From an uncultured Flavobacteriales bacterium (lineage in GTDB: Bacteria; Bacteroidota; Bacteroidia; Flavobacteriales; Schleiferiaceae), in NCBI GenBank assembly GCA_905478295.1, contig CAJQHZ010000016.1, positions 1 through 57,500 on the forward strand: a DNA stretch of 57,500 nucleotides, in the 5' to 3' direction. This document shows, piece by piece, positions 33,944-43,174 of the stretch; positions within the stretch are counted from its first letter, which is position 1; every line of letters starts with the position of its first letter. The notes beneath the pieces were generated by a model. It saw only the letters and a program-made list of their open reading frames with translations. It made no database searches and was not told the DNA's origin. Both the position numbers and the translations under genes were made by a program.

Positions 33944-34993
33944 GTGGGAGAAATTAAAAAAGACATTCGTACGCTGAGTCAAGAGGGCATAATCGCCTTC
34001 TTTGAATCGCACGGTGAAAAAGCCTTTCGAGCGAAGCAGGTCTATCAATGGCTGTGGCAAAAAAGTGCCAACAGCTTTGAAGAAATGACGAATCTCAGCA
34101 AGGCCACACGCGAATTGTTGAATGCCCATTTCGAATTCAAGCAGTTGGAGGTGGATGTCATGCAACAGTCTAACGATGGCACCATTAAGAATGCAGTGAA
34201 GTTACACGATGGTGCCTTCGTTGAATCCGTGTTGATTCCCACAGAGAAGCGTATTACGGCATGTGTGAGCTCGCAGGTTGGTTGCAGTTTAGATTGCACG
34301 TTCTGCGCGACAGCAGGGTTGAAGCGTATGCGAAATTTAGATCCTGATGAAATCTACGATCAAGTTGTGGTGATTGACCGTCAAGGCAAAGAACACTTCG
34401 GGAGGCCTTTGACGAATATTGTTTTTATGGGGATGGGCGAACCGTTATTAAATTACAATAACGTTCTCGCAGCCATTGATAAAATCACCGACCCAAAAGG
34501 GCTGGGCATGTCTCCTAAGCGCATCACTTTAAGCACGATTGGTGTGCCGAAGTTGATTAAGAAAATGGCCGATGATGGTGTCCGATTCGGTCTTGCCATT
34601 TCGCTCCACAGTGCGATAGAAGAAAAACGCGCGAAATTGATGCCTTTGGCGCATCGCAGTACAACACTCGTGGATCTGCGCGAAAGTTTGCAGTATTGGT
34701 ATGCGAAGACCGGCCGCGGCGTCACGTTTGAGTATGTGATTTGGCGCGATATCAACGATACTGAGGAAGATGCCATTGCATTAGCAAAATTCTGTGGTGC
34801 CATTCCTACAAAAGTGAACATCATTCAGTACAATCCGATCGATAACGGCCCCTATACGCAAGCATCTCAATCTGCTGTGGATATGTACAAACGCATATTA
34901 GAGGAACGTCGTATAGTCGCTACAGTGCGCCATTCACGCGGACAGGATATTGACGCGGCATGCGGTCAATTGGCAAATAAAACCGAAGCGTAG
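33944..34993 (+). CDS. rlmN: dual-specificity 23S rRNA/tRNA adenine-C2 methyltransferase RlmN
   Basis: Radical-SAM enzyme that methylates A2503 of 23S rRNA (and A37 of some tRNAs). The iron-sulfur motif CxxxCxxC is C114-x3-C118-x2-C121 (SCSLDCTFCATAG). GMGEPLLNYNNV and the C-terminal cysteine region (VRHSRGQDIDAACGQL, with the second catalytic Cys) are present. Length 349 is normal. The start must be a non-ATG codon: a GTG at 33944 gives M-GEIKKDIRTLS, close to the usual N-terminus (KKDIR), and no ATG is available. Confidence 0.95.
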   Translation: MGEIKKDIRTLSQEGIIAFFESHGEKAFRAKQVYQWLWQKSANSFEEMTNLSKATRELLNAHFEFKQLEVDVMQQSNDGTIKNAVKLHDGAFVESVLIPTEKRITACVSSQVGCSLDCTFCATAGLKRMRNLDPDEIYDQVVVIDRQGKEHFGRPLTNIVFMGMGEPLLNYNNVLAAIDKITDPKGLGMSPKRITLSTIGVPKLIKKMADDGVRFGLAISLHSAIEEKRAKLMPLAHRSTTLVDLRESLQYWYAKTGRGVTFEYVIWRDINDTEEDAIALAKFCGAIPTKVNIIQYNPIDNGPYTQASQSAVDMYKRILEERRIVATVRHSRGQDIDAACGQLANKTEA

Positions 34994-35135
34994 CCTTTGT
35001 ATTCACGGGCAGGTAGTGCTCGGTTTCCTGGAAATCCCATTGTTCTGGTTGTGGAAAAGAGCTACTTTTTCACATTATTAGGAAGTAACAAGAGGAGGGT
35101 CCAATTTGAAGAGAAACAACTTCAAAACCTTCATC

Positions 35136-36758
35136 ATGCTCGTAACCCTTCAGTCCGGCCTAGTCCAGTTTCTTCATGCAACCCCTATAACGGTTGAGGT
35201 CAGTATCACCCGTGGAATTAAATATTTCATTGTTGGTCTTGCCGATACGGCTTTAAAGGAGAGCAAACAGCGGATCTATACGGCTATTAAAAACACACAG
35301 TTTCATTGGCCAGGCCAGCGCATCACTATTAATCTCGCGCCGACGACGACGCGAAAATTTGGTACGCTGCTTGAATTGCCCATTGCTTTAGGTGTTTTGG
35401 CCGCAAGTGGGCAGTTCCCCACGGACCGTTTAGAAGCATACCTTATTGTAGGGACTTTGGGTTTAGATGGAGGCGTAGTTCCTATTGAACAGCCTTATCA
35501 ATTGCTTGAGTTAGCAAAAAGATTGGGTAAAAAAGGCGTTGTTTTAAACACGCACAGTGCGCAGTCCACCTACCTAGACGAGCGTCAGTTTCCTGCATTG
35601 TGCGTGATCCGTTCTTTGAAAGAAGCCGTTTTATTTTTTCAAACCGGACAGCTTCCAGCAGCGGCTAATGCCGCGCTACGGCCACCTCAATCTCAGTTAG
35701 CGCAATGGAGTCAACAACGTGCTGACTTTGGTTGTTTTTCGGAGGTGGCCGGCCAGCGCCCGCTAAAGCGGGCGCTGGAAGTAGCTGCCGCAGGCGGGCA
35801 TCACGCTTTGATAGTGGGGCCTCCTGGAGTGGGAAAAACGATGCTTTGTGAACGTCTGCCTTCTATTTTGCCTCCTATTACTCCCTGTGACCTACCGTGG
35901 CTCAAAGGCATTCATTCTTCAGGAACTAGCGAGGAACAAACTTCAGTATTTCACAATCTACGTCCTTTCTTGAAACGCAGTCCACCCTTAACTAAGCGTC
36001 AGTTATTCGGCTCATTACCCGATATAACCTTAAAGGTGGTACGGCAATTTCGTAATACGAGACTTCCCTTTGATCCTCCCATCGCAGTACCTAAAGTGCT
36101 AGGGGATGTTCTAGCCACATTGGGTGGTGTCTATTTAGTAGATGAATTGCATACCACCAGTGCACGCATTCGGGATATGTTGCTTCAACCCATGAACGAT
36201 TATGTACATCAGCTCATAGGAATAATGAATCCTTGCCATTGTGGGAATTTCGGGCATCACGATCGGGAATGCCGGTGTACGGCTTCGTCTTTATCGGGTT
36301 ATCAAGGCATGCTGAGCGGTGCGCTCATGGAGCGCTTTGATATTTACTTATTCGTGCCTTCTATGAGCTGGCAGGAGGAAGAGATTATAGAACGTTCTGA
36401 AGCTATTTACCAGCGTGTTTACGATGCGTGGATCATGCAGATTAAGCGACAGGGTAAGCAAAACGCTCAACTAACTTTAAATGAATTAGAGGCATATTCG
36501 ATGATGACTAAAAGGGACTGGCGTGCCTTTTATAGAATGGCAGCCAAGCATAACGTATCGAATAGAGTGAGGCGGAGTTGGTTGGCGCTATCGAGAACGC
36601 TGGCAGATTTAGATAGAGTAGAAGCTGTAACTATGCATCACATCGTCGCGGGTTTAGCCCTTATGAACCCGGATCGTAAGGAATACGGTCAAGATTTCGA
36701 TGCTGTAAAAGGGCGGTCGTCTGCAGGAAAAGATCGCACGAAGAGACCTAGGGCTTAG
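35136..36758 (+). CDS. strongly diverged ComM/YifB-type AAA+ ATPase
   Basis: Canonical ComM is a hexameric helicase that extends branch migration during natural transformation. From the ATG at 35136 (MLVTLQSGLVQFLHATPITVEV) this 540-residue protein follows ComM order: a Lon-like N-terminal domain (VGLADTALKESKQRI, RITINLAPTTTRKFG, LPIALGVLAASGQ), Walker A GPPGVGKT at 228-235, and a C-terminal Mg-chelatase-like domain (RVRRSWLALSRTLADLD). The middle is aberrant. The usual RPFRSPHH is RPFLKRSPP, Walker B reads VYLVDELHTTS in place of VLFLDELPEF, and about 20 residues before MNPCHCG are missing. The function may be altered or relaxed. A TTG start at 35106 is less likely. Confidence 0.82.
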   Translation: MLVTLQSGLVQFLHATPITVEVSITRGIKYFIVGLADTALKESKQRIYTAIKNTQFHWPGQRITINLAPTTTRKFGTLLELPIALGVLAASGQFPTDRLEAYLIVGTLGLDGGVVPIEQPYQLLELAKRLGKKGVVLNTHSAQSTYLDERQFPALCVIRSLKEAVLFFQTGQLPAAANAALRPPQSQLAQWSQQRADFGCFSEVAGQRPLKRALEVAAAGGHHALIVGPPGVGKTMLCERLPSILPPITPCDLPWLKGIHSSGTSEEQTSVFHNLRPFLKRSPPLTKRQLFGSLPDITLKVVRQFRNTRLPFDPPIAVPKVLGDVLATLGGVYLVDELHTTSARIRDMLLQPMNDYVHQLIGIMNPCHCGNFGHHDRECRCTASSLSGYQGMLSGALMERFDIYLFVPSMSWQEEEIIERSEAIYQRVYDAWIMQIKRQGKQNAQLTLNELEAYSMMTKRDWRAFYRMAAKHNVSNRVRRSWLALSRTLADLDRVEAVTMHHIVAGLALMNPDRKEYGQDFDAVKGRSSAGKDRTKRPRA

Positions 36759-37345
36759 CGTCTCCAGCTAGGATCCTTTGGGTCGGGTGCATTTTTCGTC
36801 CACTCAATAGGGCCATTACAGCCTAATTCAACGACCATTGCATTAGGACCCCCAAACACACCCAGCATACTGCTTCGCCAGTCTCTGAATTCTTCTATAT
36901 CAGTGCTGTAACAACTTAGAGTGAGAACGGCTATGTAGTTTTTCTCAATAATGATGATCCCAGGAGAGATGTGGTCGACTGTACGGTAGTCACGACCTGG
37001 TGTGATTCTTTTTCCGCCGACAAATTCTTTGAACCAGAACTTCAGCGCATATTTCAATTCTTCTTCGTCCTCGTATGCATAGGTGCTTAAATGATATTTT
37101 GGCTTCACACTATTGCCAAGTTCATTTACTTCTCGTTCTAATTGTTTGAGTTGGAAGTACGAATGGTGGTTGAATTGGGTTTCCGGCAAAACACCGTAAT
37201 CCGGTTCATTCCCGTTAAGCTCTTTGACTTTAAAGCTCTCGGATTGTTCCTCAAGAAATAATGCGGTACGTTGTTTCAATTCCTCCGCTTGACCATAAGA
37301 AAGGAATGGAATGAGTCCTAGAAAAGTGAAAATAAGTGTTTTCAT
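36755..37345 (-). CDS. secreted protein of unknown function
   Basis: Predicted 196-residue exported protein with a signal peptide (MKTLIFTFLGLIPFLSYGQA). I do not recognise a domain. The mature part is acidic and contains a run of beta-strand-like hydrophobic residues (GIIIIEKNYIAVLTLSCYS). Its ATG overlaps the folC stop by 4 nt, so it is the last gene of the exbB-exbD-tonB-folC run, and it overlaps the convergent ComM-like gene by 4 nt. No function can be assigned. Confidence 0.75.
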   Translation of the reverse strand: MKTLIFTFLGLIPFLSYGQAEELKQRTALFLEEQSESFKVKELNGNEPDYGVLPETQFNHHSYFQLKQLEREVNELGNSVKPKYHLSTYAYEDEEELKYALKFWFKEFVGGKRITPGRDYRTVDHISPGIIIIEKNYIAVLTLSCYSTDIEEFRDWRSSMLGVFGGPNAMVVELGCNGPIEWTKNAPDPKDPSWRR

Positions 37346-38541
37346 ATGTTTAAATCTGCTACTACAAAAGTACTTCCTCCTACAAAGATAAGGTCATCTT
37401 CTTTTGCATGTTTTATGGCTGCGTTTAATGCTTCTTGTACGCTAGAATACTCGGTTCCATGATATCCGCTAGTTAGTGCTATTTCAGCTAGTGCTGCTGA
37501 ATCAATCGTTCGAGTGCTGCTTGAAGAGGTCCAGTAAAATGAATCCGTTTTCGGAAATAGGTTCAAGGCTTTGGCATGTTCTTTATCTGAGGCCATTCCT
37601 AGCACCCAATGGACATGGTTTGCTACTTCGTGGGCCTGCTTAACGATGTGCTTCAACGCATGTTCATTGTGCCCTGTATCGCAAATGGTTTTTGGGTTGG
37701 AGCCAATTTGCTGCCAACGACCCTGTAGTCCTGTATTCTGAACAACTCGCGAGAACCCTAATTCCCAAAGCGCGCGTTCCTCAGGAAATAACAATGAGAG
37801 CGCTGTGGCGGCGGTATTACTATTGAAAACCTGGTACTTCCCCCTTAAGTCGGTTGGAATATCGAAGGGTGCGCTCCAAAAAAGGGGTGCATTATTAGTG
37901 CGTGCATATCTTGTAAAGACTTCTTTGGTATCCGGATGTTTTTCGCCAATAATGACAGGAACACCTTCTTTCATGATGCCTGCCTTTTCTGCGGCAATAG
38001 CACCTAATGTATTGCCGAGCCATTGGGTGTGGTCGAGTCCGATATTAGTGATGATGGTCAATTCCGGAAGGCAAATGTTTGTGGCATCTAACCTTCCGCC
38101 CATGCCGGTTTCTAAAACAATCCAATCCACAGCCTCCTGCTCAAACCACGATAAAGCAAGCATGGTCGTAAGCTCAAAGAAGCTGAATCCACCGGCAGTG
38201 AAAAAGTCTTTGTTTGTTTCAACGAATTGGCACACATAGTCTTCCGGGACGAGCTCAGTGCCAACCTTAGCACGTTCTCTAAAGTCAAAGAGGTGCGGGG
38301 AGGAGAACACTCCGACCCGAAGTCCCATCTCTTTCATACCTGAGGCAATCACATGTGCAGTGGAGCCCTTACCGTTGGTGCCTGCGACGTGAATGGTTGG
38401 TATTTTTCTACCAGGAAAGTCCAAAGCTTCCCATAGGGCCAGTGGACCTTCTAGGCCAATTTTATAGTTTTTAGTTCCGCCATCTCGCTGAAAATTAGGG
38501 AGGGCTTCGAACAGCCACTGAACTGCTTGTTCGTAGGTCAT
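37342..38541 (-). CDS. folC: bifunctional folylpolyglutamate/dihydrofolate synthase
   Basis: Adds glutamate to dihydropteroate and folates in the cytoplasm. The start is set to the ATG at 38541 (MTYEQAVQWLFEALPNFQ), which fits the family; the longer frame only reads antisense-like sequence within tonB. The 399-residue protein has the P-loop HVAGTNGKGSTAH, GVFSSPHL, the FFELTTMLALSWF helix, ETGMGGRLDATN, and the Mur-ligase C-terminal part with DTGHNEHAL. The 4-nt overlaps with tonB upstream and the secreted-protein gene downstream indicate translational coupling. Confidence 0.95.
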   Translation of the reverse strand: MTYEQAVQWLFEALPNFQRDGGTKNYKIGLEGPLALWEALDFPGRKIPTIHVAGTNGKGSTAHVIASGMKEMGLRVGVFSSPHLFDFRERAKVGTELVPEDYVCQFVETNKDFFTAGGFSFFELTTMLALSWFEQEAVDWIVLETGMGGRLDATNICLPELTIITNIGLDHTQWLGNTLGAIAAEKAGIMKEGVPVIIGEKHPDTKEVFTRYARTNNAPLFWSAPFDIPTDLRGKYQVFNSNTAATALSLLFPEERALWELGFSRVVQNTGLQGRWQQIGSNPKTICDTGHNEHALKHIVKQAHEVANHVHWVLGMASDKEHAKALNLFPKTDSFYWTSSSSTRTIDSAALAEIALTSGYHGTEYSSVQEALNAAIKHAKEDDLIFVGGSTFVVADLNI

Positions 38542-39401
38542 TGCAATTCGAAACGGTAGACGATAAATCCAACACGACGACTGTTCCCGGCGTCTGCACT
38601 CCATTTAGAATTACGCGCAGCAACCTTCGCTTTATTGACCAGACAGGTATTGGAACCAAAGTTGGATTTAGGTAGTGAATCAGGAATTTGATTATTCGGA
38701 GCAAGCTCTGCTTCGTAAACACTTCCAGATTCTGTGACCGCAATTTTAATGACCACTACGCCTTCATAATTACAGCCCGTTTCCGGCTCCGGTAGGTTGA
38801 TAGGTGTTCCAGACATCCAGTATTTACCATTACCTCCAATTCCACCGTTTCCGGTTCTGTTCGGGCTTAACGGATCGCCATTGGGATCTCCTTGATCACC
38901 ACCGCCTGTGGTTTCTCCTTCACCTTGGCCGGTTCCGTTGCGGGTGGTGTTGAACATTCGATTCAAGCGTTCTTGTTGCCGTTGACGCTCCAATTCTTCT
39001 GCAGTTGGCTGAGGATCGGGTTCGGGTTCCTGGACGGTTTCTTTAGGTTTTTCAGTTTCTTCCTTAGGCTGCTCTACCACCTCCTCCTTCGGTTTCGTTG
39101 GCGTAGGGTCATCGGTGGATTCAATAACAGGGGCGTCTTCAACATCCTGTGTAACCACTTCTTCTTGAACAGGAGGAGTTTCTACTGGCGCTGAAGGCGT
39201 TGGTGGCGGAATGGTCGGCGCAGCTTGAGTATTCTCTCCAGCTCCAGTTTCCTCGTACCCAAAATTAATAGCAATACCTTCCTCTGGAGGAGGGTCTTGA
39301 TACGTTAGGCCGTAAAACGCAAACCAGAGCATAAGTAAGAGGTGGACGATTACGGTCCAAACCTTTGCCTTGTTTTTATTGCGTTGTTCGTTAAATGCCA
39401 T
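38538..39401 (-). CDS. tonB: TonB-like energy transducer
   Basis: Links the inner-membrane ExbB-ExbD motor to outer-membrane receptors. The 287-residue protein has one N-terminal membrane anchor (about 13-33, VWTVIVHLLLMLWFAFYG) and a Pro/Glu/Lys-rich periplasm-spanning region (about 60-135; PTPTKPKEEVVEQPKEE). A Gly/Asn-rich stretch (about 150-195) precedes the C-terminal TonB-type fold (about 205-287; GVVVIKIAVTESGSVYEAEL). Its start is 2 nt after exbD. It probably energises the TonB receptor at 5225 among others, but Bacteroidetes usually have several TonB copies. Confidence 0.9.
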   Translation of the reverse strand: MAFNEQRNKNKAKVWTVIVHLLLMLWFAFYGLTYQDPPPEEGIAINFGYEETGAGENTQAAPTIPPPTPSAPVETPPVQEEVVTQDVEDAPVIESTDDPTPTKPKEEVVEQPKEETEKPKETVQEPEPDPQPTAEELERQRQQERLNRMFNTTRNGTGQGEGETTGGGDQGDPNGDPLSPNRTGNGGIGGNGKYWMSGTPINLPEPETGCNYEGVVVIKIAVTESGSVYEAELAPNNQIPDSLPKSNFGSNTCLVNKAKVAARNSKWSADAGNSRRVGFIVYRFELQ

Positions 39402-39403
39402 GC

Positions 39404-39805
39404 CTATTTAGGATCAGTTGCGATGATCATTTTTAAGTTGTTCCGGTATCCTATATCCAAAAGTCGTACCGTTTCGCCCGTGGGAATACTTTGGTCCGCG
39501 CGTAAAACCACCACTGCTTGTTCGCCATCAGTTAATTTTCGTGCTTCTGCCATTAGGCGTTGTTCAACCTGGTCGTACCCGACAATGGTTCCATTCACGT
39601 CAAATTCTAATGCCTCGTTCACTGTGAGTGTAATGTTTTTCTTTTTAACGGTTTGGGCACCGCTTTTCGGTAAAACAATATCAAGTGCACTTGATGTCAC
39701 TAGGGTAGAGGCGAGAATAAAAAAGATGAGCAATAGGAAGACCAAATCGGTCATGGATGACATGTTGACTTCGGCGCTAACTTTGCTTCTACTGCGTAAA
39801 TTCAT
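39404..39805 (-). CDS. exbD: biopolymer transporter ExbD
   Basis: Proton-conducting partner of ExbB. The 133-residue protein has one N-terminal membrane segment (about 17-37) with the conserved Asp in SMTDLVFLLLIFFILAST, and a periplasmic domain (about 45-133) with the usual basic-hydrophobic strands (TVNEALEFDVNG, VVLRADQSIPTGE). It lies 10 nt after exbB and 2 nt before tonB on the same strand. Confidence 0.94.
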   Translation of the reverse strand: MNLRSRSKVSAEVNMSSMTDLVFLLLIFFILASTLVTSSALDIVLPKSGAQTVKKKNITLTVNEALEFDVNGTIVGYDQVEQRLMAEARKLTDGEQAVVVLRADQSIPTGETVRLLDIGYRNNLKMIIATDPK

Positions 39806-39815
39806 AGCGTTCTTT

Positions 39816-40514
39816 TTAGGCCGGTTCGTGCAATAAATCTAAAAAGGCCATTGCGCTGTCCTCTAGTTTGTAGACCACGCGATCCACACGAGTCACCAGG
39901 AAGTTGTAACCGAAATAAGCGATAATACCCACTAAAAGACCAGCAACGGTGGTCGTCATGGCCGTATAAATACCTTCGGCCATCATATCTAGCTTGATTT
40001 GACCGCCTGCGTTGGCCATCTCCTTAAACGTCAAAATCATACCAATAACAGTTCCTAAGAAACCAATCATCGGTGCTCCACCAGATATGGTAGCGAGCAT
40101 GGGAAGGCCTTTTTCTAATCGGGTAACTTCCAATTTCCCTTGGTTTTCGATCGCCTGGGTGATATCGCCAAGCGGCTTACCAATTCTAGAGATTCCTTTT
40201 TCAATCATTCGAGCCACAGGCGTACTTTCTGCAGTACACAAAGCTTGGGCCGCGTCAAGCTTACCATCGAGTACCATGTCTTTGATATTGTTCATGAAAT
40301 TTGGATCCACCTTATTTGCATTGCGAATGGCTCCAAAACGTTCTAGAAATATGTATATCGCGAAGATGCTCAGTATAGCGAGGAACGCCATGATTAGAAT
40401 ACCTCCAATCCCTCCTGAAGTCATTAACTCCAAAATTGACATGGTTTTTTCCGTAGGTTCTTCAGCTATTACGGCCTCTGTACCGGTTTGAATTTGTAGA
40501 AATAGTGTGCTCAT
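39816..40514 (-). CDS. exbB: MotA/TolQ/ExbB proton channel protein
   Basis: Inner-membrane motor subunit of 232 residues. It has three membrane segments (about 35-55, 135-160 and 180-205), a cytoplasmic loop between the first two, and the family pattern LPMLATISGGAPMIGFLGTVIGMILTF followed by AMTTTVAGLLVGIIAY. The N-terminal 25 residues are an extension before the first segment (SVLELMTSGG-like). It is first of the exbB-exbD-tonB-folC operon. The terminator just upstream belongs to nhaD, so a promoter must lie in the roughly 40 nt before the ATG. Confidence 0.94.
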   Translation of the reverse strand: MSTLFLQIQTGTEAVIAEEPTEKTMSILELMTSGGIGGILIMAFLAILSIFAIYIFLERFGAIRNANKVDPNFMNNIKDMVLDGKLDAAQALCTAESTPVARMIEKGISRIGKPLGDITQAIENQGKLEVTRLEKGLPMLATISGGAPMIGFLGTVIGMILTFKEMANAGGQIKLDMMAEGIYTAMTTTVAGLLVGIIAYFGYNFLVTRVDRVVYKLEDSAMAFLDLLHEPA

Positions 40515-40550
40515 TTGTTTTAACTGATTTACTCAAAAATCCATAAAAAG

Positions 40551-40575
40551 AAAGCCCCCGCAACGCGGGGGCTTT
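40551..40575 (-). terminator. intrinsic terminator of nhaD
   Basis: An 11-bp stem (AAAGCCCCCGC at 40551-40561 with GCGGGGGCTTT at 40565-40575, 3-nt loop) lies on the minus strand 27 nt after the nhaD stop, followed by T-rich sequence (CTTTTTATGG). Confidence 0.88.
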
Positions 40576-40601
40576 TGAAATATCAACAAGATGAATACCT
40601 A

Positions 40602-41912
40602 CTAGAACAATGTGCGTTCTAGGATGTAAACAGCTGCCCCTGCAAAGTATCCAACGAGCGCAAGCAGTGAAATATTCTTTAAATACCAACCAAATGGTAT
40701 TTTTTCTAATCCCATAACTGCAACGCCAGCCGCAGAGCCTATAATCAAGGCTGAACCACCGGTTCCTGCACAGTAGGCTAGGAATTGCCAAAAGACACCG
40801 TCTTGCATAAATAGACCATCAGCGGTAACCTCATACATTCCCATTGCAGCGGCTACGAGCGGTACGTTATCTACGATAGACGATAAAAGACCAATGATAA
40901 TGCTTACAACGAATACGCCTCCTTCAGTATCTGTACCGATGCTATTGTCAAGCGCTAGGGCGAGATCACCTAATTGGCCCATGCTTTGAAGCGACGCCAC
41001 GGCAAGTAGGATTCCCAAGAAAAACAACACTGAAGGGGTGTCTATTTTTTGCAAAACACCTAAGGGGCTCAAATGATGTCTTACATCCGCTGGCTTTCTG
41101 CGGTGCATGCGGTCTGTGATGATCCATAGTACACCTAATGAAAGCATCATTCCCATGAACGGAGGCAAATGCGTTACCGTTTTGAATATAGGAACGAAAA
41201 TAAGTCCAGCGACACCTGCAAAGAATACAAAATTGCGTTCAAAAGGCGTGGTTGGGTCAGTGTAGTGATCTGCTATTTCTGCTTTTAGCGGACGCTTTAC
41301 ATTTCCCTTCAAACGGAACGTAAGTATTGCTAAGGGCGCTAAAAGCGTAAATAGTGAAGGGATAATTAAATCTGTTACTACAGCGCTTGCGGTAATTTGC
41401 CCCTTGATCCAAAGCATCGTTGTCGTAACATCACCTATCGGAGACCAAGCACCCCCAGCATTTGCAGCGACTACTACCATTCCTGCAAAGAACCATCTGT
41501 CTTTTTGATCTGCGATGAGTTTTCGTAGTAAACTTACCATAACTATAGAGGTGGTAAGGTTGTCTAAAGCAGCGGAAAAGAAGAAACTCAGGACACAAAT
41601 GATCCACATTAGCTTCACTTTATTCGTGGTTTTAATTTTATCCGTTATTACAGAAAATCCTTCGTGCGCATCCACCAATTCGACAATGGTCATGGCTCCA
41701 ATCAAGAAGAACAGAATAGAAGATATCTCACTGAGGTGGTGCAGCAGTTCACCTTCGACCTCATGCACATGATGGCTGGTGAGTACGTAAAGGGTCCAGG
41801 TTACTACACCCGTAACCAAGGCAGCGGCAGCTTTGTCAATTTTCAACTGGTGCTCGAAAGCAATGGCAGCGTATCCTAGAACAAATACGACCAGCATTAA
41901 AGTGTAGATCAT
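40602..41912 (-). CDS. nhaD: NhaD-type sodium/proton antiporter
   Basis: Multi-pass inner-membrane antiporter of 436 residues from the ion-transporter (ArsB/NhaD) superfamily. There are about 11-13 membrane segments and family blocks such as LFFLIGAMTIVELVDAHEGF, DNLTTSIVMVSLLRKLI, AANAGGAWSPIGDVTTTMLW and SSIVDNVPLVAAAMGMY near the C-terminal half. It exports sodium and helps keep pH and salt balance, as expected for a marine bacterium. Its ATG overlaps the stop of the dehydrogenase gene by 1 nt, so both are on one transcript. Confidence 0.92.
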   Translation of the reverse strand: MIYTLMLVVFVLGYAAIAFEHQLKIDKAAAALVTGVVTWTLYVLTSHHVHEVEGELLHHLSEISSILFFLIGAMTIVELVDAHEGFSVITDKIKTTNKVKLMWIICVLSFFFSAALDNLTTSIVMVSLLRKLIADQKDRWFFAGMVVVAANAGGAWSPIGDVTTTMLWIKGQITASAVVTDLIIPSLFTLLAPLAILTFRLKGNVKRPLKAEIADHYTDPTTPFERNFVFFAGVAGLIFVPIFKTVTHLPPFMGMMLSLGVLWIITDRMHRRKPADVRHHLSPLGVLQKIDTPSVLFFLGILLAVASLQSMGQLGDLALALDNSIGTDTEGGVFVVSIIIGLLSSIVDNVPLVAAAMGMYEVTADGLFMQDGVFWQFLAYCAGTGGSALIIGSAAGVAVMGLEKIPFGWYLKNISLLALVGYFAGAAVYILERTLF

Positions 41913-43138
41913 TATATCAGCAGTTTCAGTGCATTGTTGTATGCCTTAAATGTAATAAGGTTTGGTTGATTATCAATAGCGTAAACGTCGCGAAGTGCAT
42001 TATGTATGGTGTTGGAAACATCTTCAAAAATCGCTTCATCTTCAACCACGGCATGTTCTTGCATTAAGTAGCCAAAAACGCGTGCCATTCCACAATTGGA
42101 AATAAAGTCTGGAATCACAGCACATTTGGAGTCAGCGAATTCTGCGATAGGGCCATAAAATATCTCTTGATCTGCAAACGGAACATTTGCTCCAGAGGAA
42201 ATGACTTCCAGTCCGTTGTCGAGCAATTGAGCCAATTGTATTCTATTGACGAGTCGCGAAGCCGCTGCAGGAATAAAAACTTCAGCTCCTATCGACCAGA
42301 TATGCTTGTTCACTTCTTCAAATGAAAGCATATCCTGCGCGGCCAATGCGTTGCCTTCTTTAGCGTTGAATAGATGGGTGATTTCTTCGAAAGAAAATCC
42401 CTGTGGATTTATGAGGCCTCCTACTTTGTCGATAATACCAACCACTTTAGCACCCATTTGACTGAGGTAGTAAGCCGCGCCTGATGCCACGTTGCCCCAC
42501 CCTTGAATAATCACTCTTTTTTGGGAAAGGTCTCCGCCCCATATTGCGTAGAAATGTTCAACGCTCATTGCGGTACCATAGCCTGTGATTAAATCTCCAA
42601 CTTTAAAGGTGCCGACTTTTGAAGGGGTAAGACGTTCCGCATCCACAGAAAGACTTACGCCGTTTTGAAGTTGTTTGATTTTACGCGCTTTCGCGAAGTC
42701 ACCCGGTTGGTAATGACCGTTAAGAACGCCTTCTTGTGGATGTAAAATACCCAGCTCGCCCGTAATGGGAATGACTTCAGTTTTTTGATCCACATTGAGA
42801 TCGCCACCGGTCCCATAATAGTTTTTGAGTAGTGGGTAAACTGCTTTATACCAGCGTTTTAAAACGCCTTCTTTGCGTGGGTCATTTGGATCAAAATCGA
42901 TGCCGCTTTTTGCTCCGCCAATGGCAGGTCCGGCTACGGTAAATTTGATTTCCATGGTTTTAGCTAGTGAAAGGACTTCATTTTCTGTAAGTCCAGGACG
43001 CATTCTGGTGCCTCCGCCCGCTGCTCCGCCTCTAAGCGAATTGATCACGACCCAGCCTTTGGCTTCGGTTTCAGCATCGTGCCAGTGGAAGACCACCTCT
43101 GCAGGGCGCTCTTCAAAGGCGCGTAGTTGTTCTTTCAT
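41912..43138 (-). CDS. Glu/Leu/Phe/Val-type dehydrogenase
   Basis: NAD(P)-dependent amino-acid dehydrogenase of 408 residues. It has the substrate/catalytic segment GAAGGGTRMRPGLTENEVLSLAKTMEIKFTVAGPAIGGAKSGI (catalytic Lys in GGAKSGI), GTGGDLNVD, and a Rossmann domain with VIIQGWGNVASGAAYYL and VGIIDKVGG. Exact amino-acid preference (glutamate versus leucine or valine) cannot be read from this. It sits directly upstream of nhaD with a 1-nt overlap. A possible -7 element (TACCTTTA, minus strand) lies shortly before its ATG. Confidence 0.9.
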   Translation of the reverse strand: MKEQLRAFEERPAEVVFHWHDAETEAKGWVVINSLRGGAAGGGTRMRPGLTENEVLSLAKTMEIKFTVAGPAIGGAKSGIDFDPNDPRKEGVLKRWYKAVYPLLKNYYGTGGDLNVDQKTEVIPITGELGILHPQEGVLNGHYQPGDFAKARKIKQLQNGVSLSVDAERLTPSKVGTFKVGDLITGYGTAMSVEHFYAIWGGDLSQKRVIIQGWGNVASGAAYYLSQMGAKVVGIIDKVGGLINPQGFSFEEITHLFNAKEGNALAAQDMLSFEEVNKHIWSIGAEVFIPAAASRLVNRIQLAQLLDNGLEVISSGANVPFADQEIFYGPIAEFADSKCAVIPDFISNCGMARVFGYLMQEHAVVEDEAIFEDVSNTIHNALRDVYAIDNQPNLITFKAYNNALKLLI

Positions 43139-43174
43139 TTATTGCTCTGTTAATAGGGACACTAAAGGTACGTT

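Noticed and set aside
35106-35135. TTG start for the ComM-like protein
   Set aside because: The ATG at 35136 aligns with the normal ComM N-terminus (MLVxxxSGLV...ITVEV).
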